Shown: positions 1 to 10,967, counted from the first letter of the stretch. The stretch: DNA of 64,000 nucleotides from Aegilops tauschii subsp. strangulata (GCF_002575655.3 NC_053039.3:377743633-377807632); one strand, 5' to 3'. Made by a program: numbers and translations. The notes: generated by a model from the sequence alone, not told the origin.

Positions 1-40
1 CGCAGGCGAGGCGAGGGGTCGGGGAAGGGAAGGGAAGAGG

Positions 41-196
41 ATGTCGCTGGGGGCGGTGTTCCACGGCGCGCAGCTGATGCTGGATCTGGCGGTGGCCGGG
101 ATGTCGCTGATGTTCGCGCTCGGCCTGTTCGCCGTCGTCACCACCGTGCTCTGCTCCGCCGCCTTCCTCCACCACTCCAAGCCCGTCGCGTCGTAG
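41..196 (+). CDS. Possible 51-residue single-pass membrane protein
   Basis: An ATG at 41 opens a 51-codon frame ending in TAG at 194-196. The product begins MSLGAVFHGAQLMLDLAVAG, continues with a hydrophobic stretch of about 25 residues (roughly 16-42) rich in Leu, Val, Ala and Phe, and ends in a short polar tail (HHSKPVAS). Seen: strong GC bias with G or C in most third positions, typical of grass first exons, and a purine-rich GC leader before the ATG. Inferred: a small single-span membrane protein of the endomembrane or plasma membrane, function unknown. The gene may start before the window, so the ATG could be internal to a longer frame, although the leader looks like 5' UTR. Downstream spliced 3' UTR is possible: a CAG acceptor near 1256 and GTAAT near 1275 bracket a short segment. 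I do not recognise a named family. Confidence 0.5.
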   Translation: MSLGAVFHGAQLMLDLAVAGMSLMFALGLFAVVTTVLCSAAFLHHSKPVAS

Positions 197-2161
197 CCGC
201 GACCTGCCTCCCACCAAGCCCACGACCCCCTCGGCGCATCCTAATCGTAAGCCCGATGTCAAGAATTTCATCCGTTCATTTCAATTCATTCCAAGGTTGT
301 GCCCTCGACGATGAGAAATACTGGAACGTAGCGCGGTGGAATCGATTTGTTTAGCACTGTAGTGGTGAATTTTGGATGGAATCAAAGAAACAATGTGCTC
401 GCTCCACATGTTCATGCTTCCTGACTGGCTATGTGGATAAGCATGGACGACGCCACGATGGTTTGAGCAGGAGCACGTTGTCGTACTTGGAATCCATGAA
501 ATTGACATTCAGCACGATTCCCCTAGCCTTGTGTCTTGTGTTACATTACTTCAGAGTCCGCACCATTTCCCCTGACCCCTGTCGCCCTAACATTTTAAGC
601 AATTTTTACTGCCAAATGTGCCATGTGGAGTACATTTGCTAAGGCTGCATTTTCTGTTTAGTCTCACAAATTAATGTGGCAGGTTAGCTCCCCTCGTTGT
701 CCTAGCCTTGTTGTGATTGATAGCTTGGTAGAGGACTCCAAGGAGTCCAAGCTGGAACACCCTGTACGATTCCCTGAAGATTGTGCCTGCTGTTTCGTTG
801 TTTCTGAGAATATCTGGTGTGAGATTAGGCATGATAGTCATCTGGGTGATTGGGCATATTTCTTTTTGCGACCTTGAGCTGGCTACTGATGCTTTTGAAT
901 GAAGTGGCTTTTATGTGTTTGGTCAGAAAAAATAGCATCAGAAAGCTGCAACTAAGGGTCTTAGATCTTGTTTGGCCACCGCTGAGTGAAACGACTTTAA
1001 GTTGGGAATTTCACAAATCACCATCCCTGCCTACTTTGGGTAACTGTAACTTTCACAATGAAACATCAACTCGACAGCCAAAACCATGTGAATAGATTGT
1101 GCCCAGTGCTCACCCTCATCTGAATTCTGAAATAACTCAATTATCTCTTTTGCAGTTTTGCTTTACCCTGTCTTTGCTAGTTCAGTTGAACTCTTTATCT
1201 TTTACTAACTGATTACCATTCCCCTTAATAAGTTTTTCATTCTTTCATCTCAGGAGTCAGATTGCTGTTGGGAGGTAATACCTTCTTTTGCATCATTTGC
1301 CCAGCAGCAGGTCCTCCATATGCTACTGCTGCTAGTACTGTTGGGAGGGAACTACTGTAGACGCAAAGAGTAGGAACTGCACATATCAGGTGATAGCTGG
1401 AGGCTCTTGTACCTTGTATTACTTGTCATGTCTACTTAAGCTGTTCTGTAAACTACACTTGCTTGTACAGTACATTGTTGGTTCGTCTTGTTGAAATCTT
1501 CTACATCTTATTGTTTATAAATGTACTGTACATTGTCTAATGCTTCTTATGGAAGGGCCGGATATTCCTAGGTTTCATGTGCAAATGCTGCATCAGTTGT
1601 AGTAAGATTGATCTACTATATATGATAGGATTTGCTTTACTCAAGGGTAAGAAAGATGTGTTAAGGAGATTTGTGTAAATCCTATTAATTTTTGCTCTAC
1701 GGCTGTTCATATAACTTAACTGATAGACAATACTATATTAGATTGCTCACCAAACGTGAAAAGATTATTGACAGACACACGATAAAGCAGATTTCTATAT
1801 ACGCCTTTTCTGAGTAAATTTTAACACATGCAGATATTCTGACCTATAATTTTTTTGGGAAAGCAGAAGGCCATTGAACCGAATTATCTTTTTGGGTTGG
1901 TGGCCTCAACACCTCATTGGGGAGGTGTATCTGGACAAAGTGATCATTAATGTCTATAGAAACATAGGAGAGCATGCAGTGCTTGAATGTCGATATTACG
2001 AATAGGGTAATGAATAATAATGAAAGGGTGACAGATTTGCACAGGAAGAACTAACCTATGAGGTGGCTAACAAATGGACAAAACAGCAGAAGGCAATAGC
2101 AGGGACCATCACAAGGCCTTCAATTCCTCATGCCTCTGACATTGATTCTAGCTTGATAATA
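197..2161. other. No coding gene recognised; probable 3' UTR, introns and intergenic DNA
   Basis: AT-rich sequence with no frame showing codon bias or a familiar motif. The first 1.5 kb could hold the spliced 3' UTR of the small gene at 41-196. The stretch 1600-2160 shows no clear repeat or gene and leads into the 3' side of the minus-strand SOFL gene. Confidence 0.5.
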
Positions 2162-2620
2162 TTACCAAAAGAAGCTTGTTCTTGATGAGCTACGTCTTCT
2201 ATTGTGGCCTCTTTTGCTGCTTTTCTCGTCCCCTTTCTTCACCTTGCCCGCCTTTTTGTTGCTGCCTGTCGAGAACTTGGTAAGTGTCTCAGCTTGTTCA
2301 TCCTTGACATGTTCATTGCTGGAACCATGATTTGTCTGACGATCCTTCTCTTCTTTGCCTTCAAGCACCTTCACTTGAGATGTCCCTGTGGAAGCATCAG
2401 ACGCCAGGGAATCATAATCTCCATCATCATCCGCGTTGTTCTCTTCTTTCCCTTTCCTCCTCTCGGTGATGTAGCCACTGCCATCTTCAACATTGCTCCC
2501 TTCACTGCCATTCTCTTTTGCTTCATAGCTGCTCGTGGGGGAGGTCAGGTATATTGTCCACCCGGATTCATTGCTGTTGCACTCTTCGCCGCCATCCCCG
2601 GTGATTTGGGAGGATTCCAT
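2162..2620 (-). CDS. SOB FIVE-LIKE (SOFL) family protein
   Basis: A 152-residue acidic, Ser-rich, low-complexity protein. Two short motifs identify it. Near the N-terminus (residues about 12-25) is EECNSNESGWTIYL, matching the SOFL-A signature built around ESGWT-YL. At about 68-79 is DYDSLASDASTG, matching the SOFL-B signature D-S-SDAS-GP, here with T-G-T in place of the usual G-P. The C-terminal third is Lys/Arg/Ser-rich and ends RRRSSSRTSFFW. SOFL proteins are small plant nuclear and cytoplasmic proteins linked in Arabidopsis to raised cytokinin levels and cytokinin-type phenotypes; their biochemistry is unclear. I chose the ATG at 2620 because SOFL-A normally lies close to the N-terminus. 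The frame stays open upstream to 2836, but that part has no SOFL character and is probably 5' UTR. The frame has no break. Confidence 0.8.
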   Translation of the reverse strand: MESSQITGDGGEECNSNESGWTIYLTSPTSSYEAKENGSEGSNVEDGSGYITERRKGKEENNADDDGDYDSLASDASTGTSQVKVLEGKEEKDRQTNHGSSNEHVKDEQAETLTKFSTGSNKKAGKVKKGDEKSSKRGHNRRRSSSRTSFFW

Positions 2621-5005
2621 GACAGGCGATCGGAGTGGAAGACCAAAAGAGAGACAAGAATGGCCAAGAATGGAAACAAGGCAGAACAAGGTCGAGGGAG
2701 AATTCTGCGAGCACCTACTCTTATGCTTCTCCCGAAATCTGAATATCCTCAACAATGCAGCACTGAAGATGGCACTGTTCTTGCCTATGCCTCTTGAGCA
2801 CCCATAACCCGAGAAGAGCACCAGATCCTCCAGCAATCAGCCCTCTTCAAAGGATCAAGAATTCAGAAGGAGTTGAGGGGGGGCAAGAATTCTTCAGGGC
2901 TGGGCCGTGTGTATGGCTATGGTGTGTTTGGGGGTGGAGGTGTGTGAAGGAACCGCAGAAAGGATGGCAGTGTGTTTAAATGGGAAAGGGTGGCCTATCC
3001 TCGCAAGCTCCAACTGTCACCCATAACTTTCCCCAACCATTTGCGTACCCTCTCTTCTCTTGTCACCAAAGCCAAGGAGGGAGGAGCAAACCATTTCGCT
3101 TGCAACGCAGTGTTACAGGTATTTCCATCTGTAGTCCATGTGGCCGTAGCGCCTCGCCCTCATGGTGGGGGCCTGGCAGATAGGCCTGGGGAGATTAGAT
3201 GCACCTGCCTGGCTGCCTGGGTTTGGTTAGCCCATGATTTATTAGCATTAGATTAGAAGGTTAAGCATGAGGCTGGCATAGCTCAAAAGGCCCCCTGTCG
3301 CTGCTGTGTCTGCCTGTCATCCATGCATGCCAAATGCGTAGCTTGCTCACGGCGTATCTCCACTTCAACAACAGTCTGCAGGACCAGGAGAACATGTCTT
3401 TTGTTTGCTTTGGTATTAGTACGTACGTGCTACATGTAGACGGTGGATGAGCAATTAGGCCCAGAGCCACTGGATTTCTCATGTGCTGATACTGTCATCG
3501 TTGCCATCTGGGCAAGCAAGAACTCTGCTGTTGCAGGCCGGAGGGAGATACGCTGAGAGCATCCGTGGTGGATATGGTGAAATGTTACAGGTTGATTGGA
3601 ACATCAGAAAGTGCTTGATATGTTTATTGATTGTTTACCATATAGTAGCTAGATTCGGCGGATACTGCACAATGATAGCAGTAAAAGGGATACCAAACTT
3701 GATTAAGTGACATGCTTTCCTCCAAGCTGGAGAAAGGAACAACCCGGCCCTGGCTTGTTTCTGAAGCTTTCATCGGGGAGAAAAAGGCTCGGAGACATGA
3801 AGAGGCCGGAGCTCGTGGTCCTTGTTGTTTCCATGTCCTAAAAGTTAGCTTCTTCTCGCCTGCGACCCAGTTGTCTCCTGCAGTTAACCAAAAGAGAAAA
3901 GTTTTGCCTGCGTTGCATCTTGTAATACTAACTCCGTCGTATGCTTGCTTGACCTGTGTGCGTCGTCACTGTGGCGCGCGACAGGAAATCGATCGATGCG
4001 ACGGCTGGGCTGTGGCCGGTGGTGCTCCTACTCCTACAGTGCATGCATGTATCTCGAAAAATTTCTTGCTTGTTCCTGTGCGTCGGTCAGCGTTCTTTCA
4101 TTGCCACGGGCGCATACATCGTCCATCCTGTGGCCGGCTGTTCCACTTCCACGTATGTGCACCTGGTCGGGTCACCAGTACGGCGATCAGAGCCCTATCG
4201 CTCAGGTTCACCGCACGTACGCTCGGATCGCGCGCTGTGGGCGGCCGTGCCCCTACCCCTACCACCCTCGACCGTCCGGTAGGGTAGGACGTCGCGCGGA
4301 GTTCACGTGGAGACGGTGTAGTTGCCTTGGCGGCAAGCGACGACGACGAACAGCTGCAAGGCTTTGGAGTGACTCGACGACCACCACCACCCTGCAGGCC
4401 TCTGAACCAGATGGTAGCTACCAGTAGATACGTGCCCTCGCCGTGGTGCAAACAGAGGCTGGACACGTCCGTAACTCGTGCCCGTGCTCGGGTAGTTGGT
4501 GGGCGGAGCACACGCGCCCTTGCCCCCCGCATCACCTGTCCGAGTCGATTTGAAGGCCGCCGCCCGGCGAACTGTGACGGGTACAGGGCGGCCATGCACG
4601 TCGGGTTCCGGGGTCTAATCGGCCGCTGTTGCTCACTGATTTCTCTGCTCTGCTGCTGTCGTCGCTTGCTACTTGCAGAAACCCATGGATGCGTCTGCTG
4701 GTTGGTTGGTTGCCCTAACGTTGCTGCCGCTGGTGCTGGTGCTGGTGCTCGTGAGAGCATAGCAGAGCAGAGGCCTGCCGTTGCGTGGTGTCCACGGGGC
4801 GTCGGTGCGCGCGCGCGGTGGCAAGGAATGAACGGCGTGCCTTTCCACGTGCGGCGGCCCCCGTTGACATGTGCGCGGCTTCGATCGGGGATTCGGGCAG
4901 GGGCGAAGCCAGGCTGCAGCGGTGAGGCCCGTGCGCTACTTGTGTGATTGCGTCGTCAGTGATCAGGAGGAGGGTCGGACAAGGTCGCGGGCTTGGGAAG
5001 GATGA
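2621..5005. other. Upstream region of the SOFL gene and unassigned GC-rich DNA
   Basis: 2621-3250 is the probable 5' UTR and promoter side of the minus-strand SOFL gene. From 3700 to 5000 the sequence is GC-rich and open in several frames at once on both strands, with no recognised motif, so I do not call a gene. The stretch 4437-4575 has a diverged relative at 11333-11525, which suggests a repeat or an old captured fragment rather than unique sequence. Confidence 0.45.
4437..4575. repeat. Diverged dispersed repeat, partner at 11333-11525
   Basis: Both sites share GTGGTGCAAA/GTGCAAATAGAG-type sequence, then AACTCGT-CC-GC, and then an almost identical GAGTCGATTTGAAGGCCGCCG-CC. The second site has an extra stretch of about 80 bp in the middle. 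Read on the minus strand both encode a similar short peptide (G-T-S-x-x-R-V-x-P-L-F-A-P), so a formerly coding segment is possible. Family not recognised. Confidence 0.5.
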
Positions 5006-5014
5006 GGATTTGTG
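5006..5014. repeat. 9-bp target-site duplication, left side of MULE 1
   Basis: GGATTTGTG, repeated without mismatch at 8079-8087. Nine base pairs is the usual target duplication of Mutator-like elements. Confidence 0.85.
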
Positions 5015-5188
5015 GGGTTTTTTGATTTTTAGCCACCACTTTTTACATTGTAATTGATCAGTTGCCACTCTTTACTTTGCACTTTGATTTTTTGCCACTT
5101 TTTCACACAAAAACAATACTTACAAATGATTGACATAATATATGCATAAAACAGTGGATCAAAATACCCTTCGTGCTAGTTTGAGCAG

Positions 5189-5391
5189 GAGGTAAAAGCA
5201 CCCAGGTACCCTAACTTGCACAGAATGTGATGTTTTAATCCCAAATTTGCAAAATGCAACTCCACCATACCCAACTTGCAGTGGATGTGATGATTTAGTC
5301 CCCGGCCCATCATAGCTCGACAAGTGGCAGCCAGATGGACTGGTCAGCGCCTGCACTTTTGCAAATAACACCCTGGAGTCTTCTCTAATTA
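5189..5391 (+). repeat. Inner inverted repeat of MULE 1, left copy
   Basis: About 200 bp matching the reverse complement of 7167-7364 at close to 90 percent by eye. Shared landmarks include GAGGTAAAAGCACC, TCATAGCTCGACA and GCAAATAACACCCTG. Confidence 0.85.
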
Positions 5392-6759
5392 ACAAACTCT
5401 TTGTTTGTATCTGTCATTGCTGTCGAGAGGAAACGCCGCTGCAGGGCAATCTCACCTCCCGCCGTCGCCCTAGGCAGCCAAGCTCCAACTCAACCCCGAC
5501 ACGCCGTCCCCGATATTGCACGCCCAACCTGTCGTCCAACTGCCCTCGGCCGCTCTTGCTGCCGCTGTCGCTGCGTTAGTTCGCTTCGTCCATCTAACTC
5601 TCGCCATGCTCCTCTTGTAGACCTTCAGGCTCACGCACCCGTGACCTTGCGGCAGGCCTCGACCGTATGCTGCCTTGTTATGGATTAGAAGTTCAGTTAT
5701 CCATGCTTGGCTGTATCTAGTATGATTGCATCTTAGAAACTGAGTGACGTTAAAACTTTCTTCAGATGCTAGGAAATAACCGAGCCATCACTGGAATAGG
5801 CAACAGCTTGAACCAATATACAATTTAAAACATGAATTTGCATTGGACATGGCCAACTCTACAAAGGTGAACACTAAACTGTCCATGACCGTGAGCCTCT
5901 GTCGTCTACGCCCTGCTGCCTGGGAGCCGTGGCGAGGATTACGTATTTCTGTATGACCTTCTTGTCAATGGCGGACAGCTCGCCAGTGGTGTCCGGTGGT
6001 TTCGCCACCACCGCCATGAACCAGGCCACCATGAGCAGCGTAAGCCATTGCTTCACATATGGCCTAGCAAGGAAGAGGACAACGCCACAACGGTGTAGGT
6101 AGGAGACGTCGGCGAGACCTGTGACATACTGACATGCTGCCGAGCGCCTGGTCTACGAGCCAGGCTGGCCGAGGAAGGGACGGGAGATGGGCTTGCGGAG
6201 GAAGAGGATGCATGCGGACGGCGAAACCAGATGAAAGGGGTAGCCTTAATCTGTCTGATTAGCTGAAAATTAATATCCCCAAATTGCCCTCAAATTACAT
6301 ATACCGCTCGTGTTGAACGAGCAGTGCACGCTGTACTGCTAACCAAATTTGAGCAGTATACATCTCTTTGGGTCGTTGGCTCCCTCTTTATGCATTCTGT
6401 CTCTCTTTTAAGGATTCTTTCTGGGCGGTCAATGGAGTTTTCGAGTGGAAGAGACCTGTTGAATAATTTGCTCCCAGGCCCAATAGTACCTTTTGTCCGT
6501 CGAGGAATTTCTTCCCCAAACTCCAACGTTAACATATGCACAGTGTGTGATACTATAGGCATAGGAGAACTAAACTAAATAAATGCAGAGGGCATTAGGA
6601 ATGAGAAACATAATCAGTTCTGTAGGTTCCGTATATATATGATTGTAGGAGTACCAAACGGCCAACAGGTTGCACTTGTCTGATTTTTCTCCTTGATCCG
6701 TGCTGGAGCTGCCAAGTTTATGTCCTTAATTTTATGCTGCTTGCCGTGATTTTCTGCAG

Positions 6760-7121
6760 ATCCAGAGAAGAGAGAGTTCCCTCGGCATACAACTGATTCA
6801 TCAAGTGAGTGATCAGTGGTTCATTCTAGTTCCCCGTTTTAGCTTGAATCTTCTCTCTGGCAAAATTCGTATGCATGATGCATGATTTCCTATGTACGTA
6901 TGCAGAGACGAGATTCAGCGTATCAAGGCCAACAATCCGGACATCACCCACAGGGAGGCTTTCAGCGCAGCTGCCAAGAATGTAATTAACTTCATCTTCT
7001 CTATTTCTCAACACACATTTTGATCGGACCGGGTTCGATCTTTGATTTGTTCAATACTTTGTGTATTTATCACCGATCGTCTGCATGCATCTGTGGGCTC
7101 ATTTTCCACACATCCATTTCG
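6760..7121 (+). pseudogene. YABBY-domain gene fragment captured in MULE 1
   Basis: Three exon-like blocks follow the order and splice phase of plant YABBY genes. Block 1 (6760-6804) reads RVPSAYN-stop-FIK, where the family has RVPSAYNRFIK; an Arg codon has become TGA at 6794-6796, and a small indel lies just upstream. A GT (6805) to AG (6905) intron follows. Block 2 (6906-6981) reads [20 protein letters not shown] and continues AAAKN, then a GT donor. Block 3 (7094-7121) reads WAHFPHIHF, but the expected AG acceptor before it reads TG. YABBY proteins are plant transcription factors that set abaxial identity in lateral organs; this part is the HMG-like DNA-binding YABBY domain. The zinc finger and C-terminus are missing. 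Introns are kept, so the capture was from DNA, not mRNA. Not functional as a protein. Confidence 0.9.
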
Positions 7122-7166
7122 GTATTTACCACCTCCATGCTCCCTCCCGAAAAGGTTGTACTGCGG

Positions 7167-7364
7167 GTTAATTAGAGAAGACTGCAGGGTGTTATTTGCA
7201 AAAGTGCGGCGACGACCGATCCAGCCATCTGTCGAGCTATGATAGGCCAGGGACTAAATCATCATATCTACTGCAAGTTGGGGTATGATGGAGTTGCACT
7301 TTGCAAGTTTAGGACTAAAACATCACATTCTGTGTAAGTCAGGATACTGGGGTGCTTTTACCTC
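7167..7364 (-). repeat. Inner inverted repeat of MULE 1, right copy
   Basis: Reverse-complement partner of 5189-5391. The outer flank continues into GC-rich sequence (7420-7850) before the terminal inverted repeat at about 7990-8078. Confidence 0.85.
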
Positions 7365-8078
7365 GCAGGAGCAGTGCACCCCGATTCATCGATTGAAATC
7401 AAACCAGGACAGGATGAACCCATTCACTACCGCCGCCGCCCTCTCTGATGGCCGGCTGCTCTCCTCCTCCTCGCGTCGCTCTCCTCTAGGCCGTCGGCTG
7501 CGCCGTCGGAATACCAGATGCCGGGCGGGACGCACCATGGGGAGGGCCTAGGGCGCCGCTCCAGGCCTCCACCCGGTGGCTCGCCTCGCTCCCGACGGGG
7601 TCGCGCGTCGGGGATCGAACTTGCTACCTCACCCCGCCTCAGGCGCCGCTGGCGACGAGAAAACTGGTGGATGCGGCACGCAGGCGGTGAGGGAGATGGG
7701 GAGCGAGCTCCTCTCCCGTTTCCTGTACTCGTCGATCGGGAGGCAGCAGGGTGGGTCGAAGGGATTTGGGGAGGATGGGTAGGAGGTCAGCCATGGAGCA
7801 ACGTGCCGTCGACGGAGAAGGAGCAGAGGCCCCGTGATGTAGTCGCCGCCGTCGTCTCTTATCTGTGGAATTTTTTTTTTTGCGGGGGTTATCTGTGGAA
7901 TTAGTGTCGTGACCCGTGAGTAGTCAATGGGGTAGGAGCAGGGGCAATCTCGGGTTTATCCGTGCGCAGGGGCAAATCTTCCAAGTCCCAAGTAAGGAAT
8001 GGCAAAAAAGCAATTACGAAATAAGGAGTGGCAAATCGTCAAACTTCAAAGTAAATCATGGCAAGAAATCAAATTCCC

Positions 8079-8087
8079 CGGATTTGT
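8079..8087. repeat. 9-bp target-site duplication, right side of MULE 1
   Basis: GGATTTGTG, identical to 5006-5014. Confidence 0.85.
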
Positions 8088-8092
8088 GCCTC

Positions 8093-9658
8093 TGGGTGCC
8101 ACACACCCCTATATAAATATAGCATTAAAAAATATCAAGAAATTTATAAAAAAACCTAAAATTTTAGGATAGCAAACCTGGATGTCAATTGTACATTCGT
8201 GTTCAGTTTCACGGGGAATGGATGGATGCGGTATTGGTAGGATTTCCTGCTATTAAGAAACAGTATAACGGGACGAGCTACGGCTGCTCACAGCGTCTTA
8301 ACATCCTTAGCCGTTCGATTATTGATGGGTCTATCTCCAGCCTCACATCCGGTGTTTCGTGGGCTGCTACTCCGCTGACTTACCTAGACTTGTTACGGTT
8401 GATTGGGCTGGAAATGCATGCCGGGCCGGATGGGCTGCTAGAACGTCCCCGTCAAATTTGACAAGCAGCAGCCCAAGTATAAATGATTCAGTGATGTTGC
8501 ATGAGCCCTGCCATCCCCAATCACTACTCCGTCATGCTCTTCATGCTCCCCTGAAAGTAAAAGGCCGAGGACAACATAGCACGGTCAACTTCCACTGCCG
8601 CGATGCTGTTCAGTGCAGTCCCATCGTGAACCAAACCAAATGTTATTTCAGCTTCTATTTTCATGGAACTGCTTTGATGTTCAGCAATTTCGTTGTTTTC
8701 TTCTTGTTCTGCAGCTATGAATTCCCAATCATTTATTCTTGTTATTTGGTGCACAACATGTGCTTCTCTCAATGGCTGAGGATCATCACACTCCGTTACA
8801 TGATTTTCAAGATTAAAGATCCTTATATTTAACTAACAACGAGCTATGTTGTAGGATCCGGCTGAACAAGTTGAACACCAATGACTAAATAACTTCAGGT
8901 TCCACCTACTGAATGAAACCTCCAACGACTGGAGCTGATCGAAATAAAAGTTATAGTGGAATGATTAACCCACTGATGCAAATGTAGATTTCTAGCACAA
9001 ATAAATTGGTATCATCTCGTTTTCATCTGCACTTCAGCAACACTCGAATATGATATACGATGAGGATTTTGTTTCTTACATTTATGTGACTAATATAATC
9101 TATTTGACTACGTTAAGATGTTATATCCTCAATAATGATGCAAGAACCAAATATATTTAGTAGTGGTAAGGGCTTACTACAGCGTGCACATATACAGAGC
9201 ACACATGTTTATCCAAAATAATCTCAAAATACTTCATCGATTACACATATTATATCCATACAACTCAAAGGTACAATACAATTACTCATTTATGTTATTG
9301 TATTTTTATTTTATTAATAATATACCGACATCCTCCTCACCATTGTGTTAGACAGGTTGATATTTGATGTCGTGACATATACCAAACATTTTGGATTCTT
9401 CAATGCCTTGTCATACTTTGCTGCGTTGTGCTTCGTGAATCTGTTCGTGTGTCTATACATGCTTAGCGATATTATGCTCTCTATTGGAGCATTTAAATTT
9501 AACACTATGTATGCATGTATTCACTTTAAACAACATTACAACGATCGTATTCCTAAGTATTTATACCCCCCTTTGTTAAGATGGACTAGCGCGGCAACGC
9601 GCGCCTTTATGATCTAGTGTTTTTAATGATATATTCATATAGGGGGTGTGTGGCACCC
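8093..9658. mobile_element. Element bounded by a 38-bp inverted-repeat pair, with a Helitron-like end inside
   Basis: Left end 8093-8130 begins GGGTGCCACACACCCCTATA and runs to GCATTAAAAA. The reverse complement of 9621-9658 reads the same with about four differences. The first 15 bases are also nearly self-complementary. I could not settle a target duplication: GCCTCT occurs just outside the left end and again near 9670. The interior has no recognised gene. Just inside the right repeat is a Helitron-like 3' end (9589-9617), so a Helitron may have been inserted into a small inverted-repeat element, which would explain the 1.57-kb length. Confidence 0.55.
9589..9617 (+). mobile_element. Helitron-like 3' terminus
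   Basis: A short GC hairpin (GCGCG, loop GCAA, CGCGC) is followed 11 bp later by CTAG (9614-9617) and then T, the layout of Helitron 3' ends. I did not find a convincing TC-type 5' end, so the body is undefined. Confidence 0.5.
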
Positions 9659-10000
9659 GGGAGTGCTAGCCTCTGATCCCTTCTATCCGCTCTCGCACAT
9701 CCTCGCATCACACATCATGTCTCGTCGCCTGCCGTTGCATGTCACCATCCACATTCCAAACATATATTGTTTTCTAACTATTTGAGGGGTCTACGGCGGG
9801 CAAAATGCCGGGCTGAACCATTTTATTAAATTTAAAAGTAGTGAGCAGAGTTAATCCTCTATTCTTAAATAGCCACAACCAACTACCTATTTTTCCTTTT
9901 TTTTAACACAGCTACCTATTTTTCCTCTTCATGCAACCATGTCATTAAGTCATGCATGTGGTCATAAGTTATATTTTGTGCGCTAACCCATCCATGCAAC

Positions 10001-10650
10001 TAGGGGTGAAAACGAAACGGAAACGGATAAAACTAGGTGCTGCCACATCTGTTTTTTTTTTTACAGAAACGAATACAAAACCCCCAGAAACAATACATAA
10101 GCGAACACTACCTAAAACAAAATGGAGCAAATACGGCACGGACACAGAGATGAAAGCGGACTGTTCACAGGAACTAAAGACCCCTTGAAGAATAGATAAA
10201 AAAAACAAGGAAACTAACAAAGTTGTTCAATGATAAGATGATTACTAAATATTGTGATATATCATGGCTATATAATAGGATATGTCAGTGATGGCAGCGT
10301 GCTCGATTAGGGGTTAGGGGTTCCGCTTGCGTGCTACCATGCTCGATGTAGTAGTAGTGCTGTAGAATTTGGGCCATCTGGGCTATTCTGCTCATCGTGT
10401 GTAGGGTTTAATTGTGTGTTTGTTGGGCTACAAAACGGCCATGTGCTCATACTAAAAACAGAGATTTTTCGTATTAGCGGAAACATGAAATTTTGTTTCT
10501 GCACCTGTTCCACCAGAAAATATCGTATCATTTCCGCACACACAAAAATCTGTTCCGTTTTGCAAAATTTCCTTTTCACTTCCATTTTCCCTCTTCGTTT
10601 TCATTTTTCCGCCAAAAAAGCCAAAAATTTCGGCTCCATTTTCATTCCTA
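10001..10650. mobile_element. Non-autonomous hAT-like element, 650 bp
   Basis: Left end TAGGGGTGAAAACGAAACGG; the reverse complement of the right end reads TAGGAATGAAAATGGAGCCG. The flanks carry CATGCAAC (9993-10000) and TGTGCAAC (10651-10658), an 8-bp duplication with two differences, as expected for an ageing hAT insertion. The interior repeats GAAAC/GGAAAC and TTTCCG motifs near the ends. No transposase is visible. Confidence 0.7.
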
Positions 10651-10939
10651 TGTGCAACCATGCCACCTCAGCAATCATGCATGTCAATTTGTTTCACTAA
10701 TATTTGTGTGGGTATATATGGTATATACGTTGGGACGCTTGGAGCAAATATATTTAGGTCATGTTACAAGTTTTTGTTATGTAGGCACCCCGTTGACTTC
10801 AACCTAATAATTTTCTCTTTTTATACAACATTTTTTATATGCTTTATTATTTCAAAATATAAACATAGCGAAATCTTTTTCTTTTTTGCAATAGTTTTGG
10901 TTTTTAGCGCCTATTTATGCATCGCTTTTATCAATGTTC

Positions 10940-10967
10940 CCACAACAACGCCCGGGGCATCATCTAG
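10940..10967 (+). mobile_element. Degenerate Helitron-like 3' terminus
   Basis: ACAACGCCCGGGGCATCATCTAG followed by T resembles the common Triticeae Helitron end GTTGCAACGCACGGGCATC-TCTAG|T, but the hairpin is damaged. The 5' limit is unknown; the hAT element at 10001-10650 may lie inside the same Helitron. Confidence 0.4.

Larger units (their letters stand above)
5015..8078. mobile_element. Pack-MULE (Mutator-like element) carrying a YABBY gene fragment
   Basis: A 3,064-bp element bounded by perfect 9-bp duplications (5006-5014, 8079-8087). Its ends are inverted. The left starts GGGTTTTTTGATTTTTAGCC; the reverse complement of the right end starts GGGGAATTTGATTTCTTGCC. Similarity continues for about 90 bp through repeated TTTGCCACT/TTTGCCATT blocks. 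A second, stronger inverted pair lies further in (5189-5391 and 7167-7364). No MURA-type transposase is visible, so the element is non-autonomous. Inside are a broken YABBY segment (6760-7121) and two GC-rich stretches (5401-5690 and 7420-7850) that may be other captured pieces. The 9-bp duplication, long inverted repeats and host-gene cargo fit the Pack-MULE class. A hAT element with an 8-bp duplication is the alternative, but the ninth base also matches. Confidence 0.82.

Noticed and set aside
1256..1276. Micro-exon-like segment between CAG and GTAAT
   Set aside because: Splice signals this short occur by chance, and no coding continuity with 41-196 can be shown.
2621..2836. N-terminal extension of the SOFL reading frame
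   Set aside because: The frame is open, but the extra 72 residues have no SOFL character, and the SOFL-A motif normally lies near the N-terminus. Treated as 5' UTR.
5874..6056. 60-codon minus-strand ORF with an apparent signal peptide inside MULE 1
   Set aside because: Hydrophobic start is suggestive, but there is no homology I recognise and no support from codon bias. It could be a scrap of captured DNA.
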